From Chromatium okenii (GTDB taxonomy: Bacteria; Pseudomonadota; Gammaproteobacteria; Chromatiales; Chromatiaceae), in contig NZ_PPGH01000010.1 of the NCBI RefSeq assembly GCF_002958735.1, positions 36,996 to 100,995 on the forward strand: a stretch of DNA of 64,000 nt. Direction: 5' to 3'. Every line of letters starts with the position of its first letter. Positions within the stretch are counted from its first letter, which is position 1. The translations under genes were made by a program, and so were the position numbers. Under the pieces are notes generated by a model. That model was given only the letters and a program-made list of their open reading frames with translations. It ran no database searches and was not told the origin of the DNA. This document shows, one piece after another, positions 62,833-64,000 of this stretch.

Positions 62833-63150
62833 TCAGCTATCTAAATTCGGATGCAGAAGATCAATCAGACGCCAAAACCCATCGCTGCGCCAATAACCTG
62901 CCTCCACCGCTGCGACCAATGCGATTGAACATCCATCCTCATCGCGTTCGGCGATCCAGTATGCGGGCAACGCATCGAATAGGTGTTGATTCGCCAACTG
63001 CCCATCAGCGCCTCGGCATAACCGCACTTCACCGCTGTCCCGATGCCGAAAAGCTGGCATGAATCCCAAAATCAGCGCAGGAGAAAATCGCCTGATGGAC
63101 GTCGGCGTTTGGGTGCTGGGTGAAGCAACCACTTCCTGTTTGAACATCAT
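62833..63150 (-). CDS. Unrecognised 105-residue protein
   Basis: It starts MMFKQEVVASPSTQTPTSIR, with GGAGGAA 6 bases upstream. The central part reads GFMPAFRHRDSGEVRLCRGA and DALPAYWIAERDEDGC; it ends RSDGFWRLIDLLHPNLDS. It is polar with no membrane segment. I do not recognise a family. The good ribosome binding site and protein-like composition support a real gene. It lies upstream of pfkA by 20 bases on the same strand. Confidence 0.65.
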   Translation of the reverse strand: MMFKQEVVASPSTQTPTSIRRFSPALILGFMPAFRHRDSGEVRLCRGADGQLANQHLFDALPAYWIAERDEDGCSIALVAAVEAGYWRSDGFWRLIDLLHPNLDS

Positions 63151-63234
63151 CGGTTCCTCCGGTTGTTATCAGCCGTCGTAACGGCGACCGGGCTGGGAAC
63201 TTGAGCGTATGGCTGCTGGCGCGAGCGTTGATGT

Positions 63235-63939
63235 TTAAGCGAACTGATTGAAATTGCCAAATGCTGCACCAGTGAAAAAAGCAGAAATACGCTGCGTCAG
63301 TTGGTCACGCGCAGTCAAATCAGCATTCGGCGCAGTCGTTGATGCAGCGTCACGTTCGGTTGACATTTGCGCCCGCGATTGTGCCAATTCCGTTTCCTGC
63401 TTTTTCTGCTGCAACTGCGTCAAGGTGCGCAAATCCTGTGCAGCGTTGGTTTCCATCGTGGTTGCGGCAGCGGCGACCTGCAAATCCTGCCCTGACGGTT
63501 CAGCCGGAGCCAGCGCCGCTTGCCGCACGATTCGCGCTTTATCAAGTGTCGCTGCCGGATCGCCATCCACCGGCGAGGTGTCAATGCCGACTTCACCGCC
63601 AATCGCGTAACGCACTCCATCTGCGCCAGTTTGATAACTGTAATTCGCGCCGCTGGTGATGTAGCGTCCGCCCACTGCCATGTGTGCCTGCTCATGGGCG
63701 CGAACTTCGGTATCGCGTTGTTTTAAAAATTGCAGCGCCGCCAGCTCATCCGGCGTTAGGGTTTTCACTGCCGCAGTTGCAGTGGTGCGAGCCGCAGCAC
63801 GAGCTTCCGTTGTGGTTGAAGGCGCAGAAGTTGAGGACGCTGCTGCATCGTTTGCCGTTGGTTTTACAGGCGCAGTGCTGGTCGTCGTCTGCGGCACAAA
63901 ACGGCTTGGAATTGAAGGGATTGCAGAATGAATGTCCAT
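63235..63939 (-). CDS. SprA-related putative metalloprotease
   Basis: Encodes 234 residues. The N-terminus is Ala/Thr/Ser-rich and disordered-looking (about 1-58). It leads to LTPDELAALQFLKQRDTEVR, then AHEQAHMAVGGRYITSGANY, with the HEQAH zinc-peptidase-like motif. GGEVGIDTSPVDGDPAATLD follows. This is the SprA-related (PF12118-type) pattern seen in many gammaproteobacteria. A coiled Gln/Glu-rich segment precedes the C-terminus. Activity is unproven. Confidence 0.82.
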   Translation of the reverse strand: MDIHSAIPSIPSRFVPQTTTSTAPVKPTANDAAASSTSAPSTTTEARAAARTTATAAVKTLTPDELAALQFLKQRDTEVRAHEQAHMAVGGRYITSGANYSYQTGADGVRYAIGGEVGIDTSPVDGDPAATLDKARIVRQAALAPAEPSGQDLQVAAAATTMETNAAQDLRTLTQLQQKKQETELAQSRAQMSTERDAASTTAPNADLTARDQLTQRISAFFTGAAFGNFNQFA

Positions 63940-64000
63940 GCGCCAAATCCTCGCGGTGCTTAGTCAAGCATAGCTTATTGCAGCAAATTAACGCTGTGAC

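Overview
The window looks like chromosomal DNA of a gammaproteobacterium. The core genes support this: rpsF-rpsR-rplI-dnaB, pmbA, an 804-codon gyrB, tolQRAB, rplU-rpmA-obgE-proB, ftsY-ftsE-ftsX, secA with a zinc-binding tail, cytochrome c4, ispB, ubiT, and a tkt-gap-pgk-pyk-fba sugar-phosphate cluster. Lipopolysaccharide-type envelope maintenance (Tol), ubiquinone biosynthesis and an octahaem tetrathionate-reductase-type cytochrome suggest a respiring, possibly sulfur-handling member of the class. I cannot name the genus.

Layout. 1-6.7 kb: ribosomal proteins, replicative helicase, tRNA-Ser(UGA), PmbA/TldE and GyrB. 6.7-12.5 kb: a YgiQ-type radical SAM gene converging on tolB-tolA-tolR-tolQ; C/G-rich palindromic repeats sit inside ygiQ, tolB and tolA. 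12.5-16 kb: a 1171-residue multi-sensor histidine kinase. 16-26.3 kb: the glycolytic/pentose-phosphate operon on the minus strand (tkt, gap, pgk, pyk, fba), split between gap and pgk by about 3 kb of accessory genes (toxin-antitoxin pair, DNA methyltransferase, HicB-like protein, small membrane proteins). 26.6-32.6 kb: redoxin, metK, ubiT, a cytochrome b plus octahaem cytochrome c pair, YqhA and a DUF2892 protein. 33-38.7 kb: an extra ftsY-like 5' end, a methyltransferase, ftsY-ftsE-ftsX, an SMR transporter gene broken by a 312-bp terminal-inverted-repeat element, and an exonuclease/phosphatase-family gene. 38.7-47.9 kb: cytochrome c4, proB, obgE, rpmA, rplU, ispB, tRNA-Pro(CGG), secA and argJ. 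48-49.8 kb: a Nudix/thiamine-phosphate-synthase-like gene and nadC, both with many frame breaks. 49.8-59.3 kb: an accessory island with two IS1-type copies, one IS630-type copy, two IS481-type copies and many broken toxin-antitoxin genes. 59.3-64 kb: mtnA, a methylthioadenosine/adenosylhomocysteine deaminase gene, pfkA, an unrecognised gene and a SprA-related protein.

Functionally, Tkt, Gap, Pgk, Pyk, Fba and Pfk cover much of central sugar-phosphate metabolism. MetK makes S-adenosylmethionine, and MtnA with the deaminase recycle its by-products. IspB and UbiT serve ubiquinone synthesis, which supports the quinone-linked cytochromes.

A striking feature is the many single-base frame breaks that leave the encoded protein otherwise well conserved, concentrated after 47.9 kb and in accessory genes. 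Such indel-only damage looks more like uncorrected homopolymer sequencing errors than long-term gene decay. Frameshifted entries should be read with that in mind.
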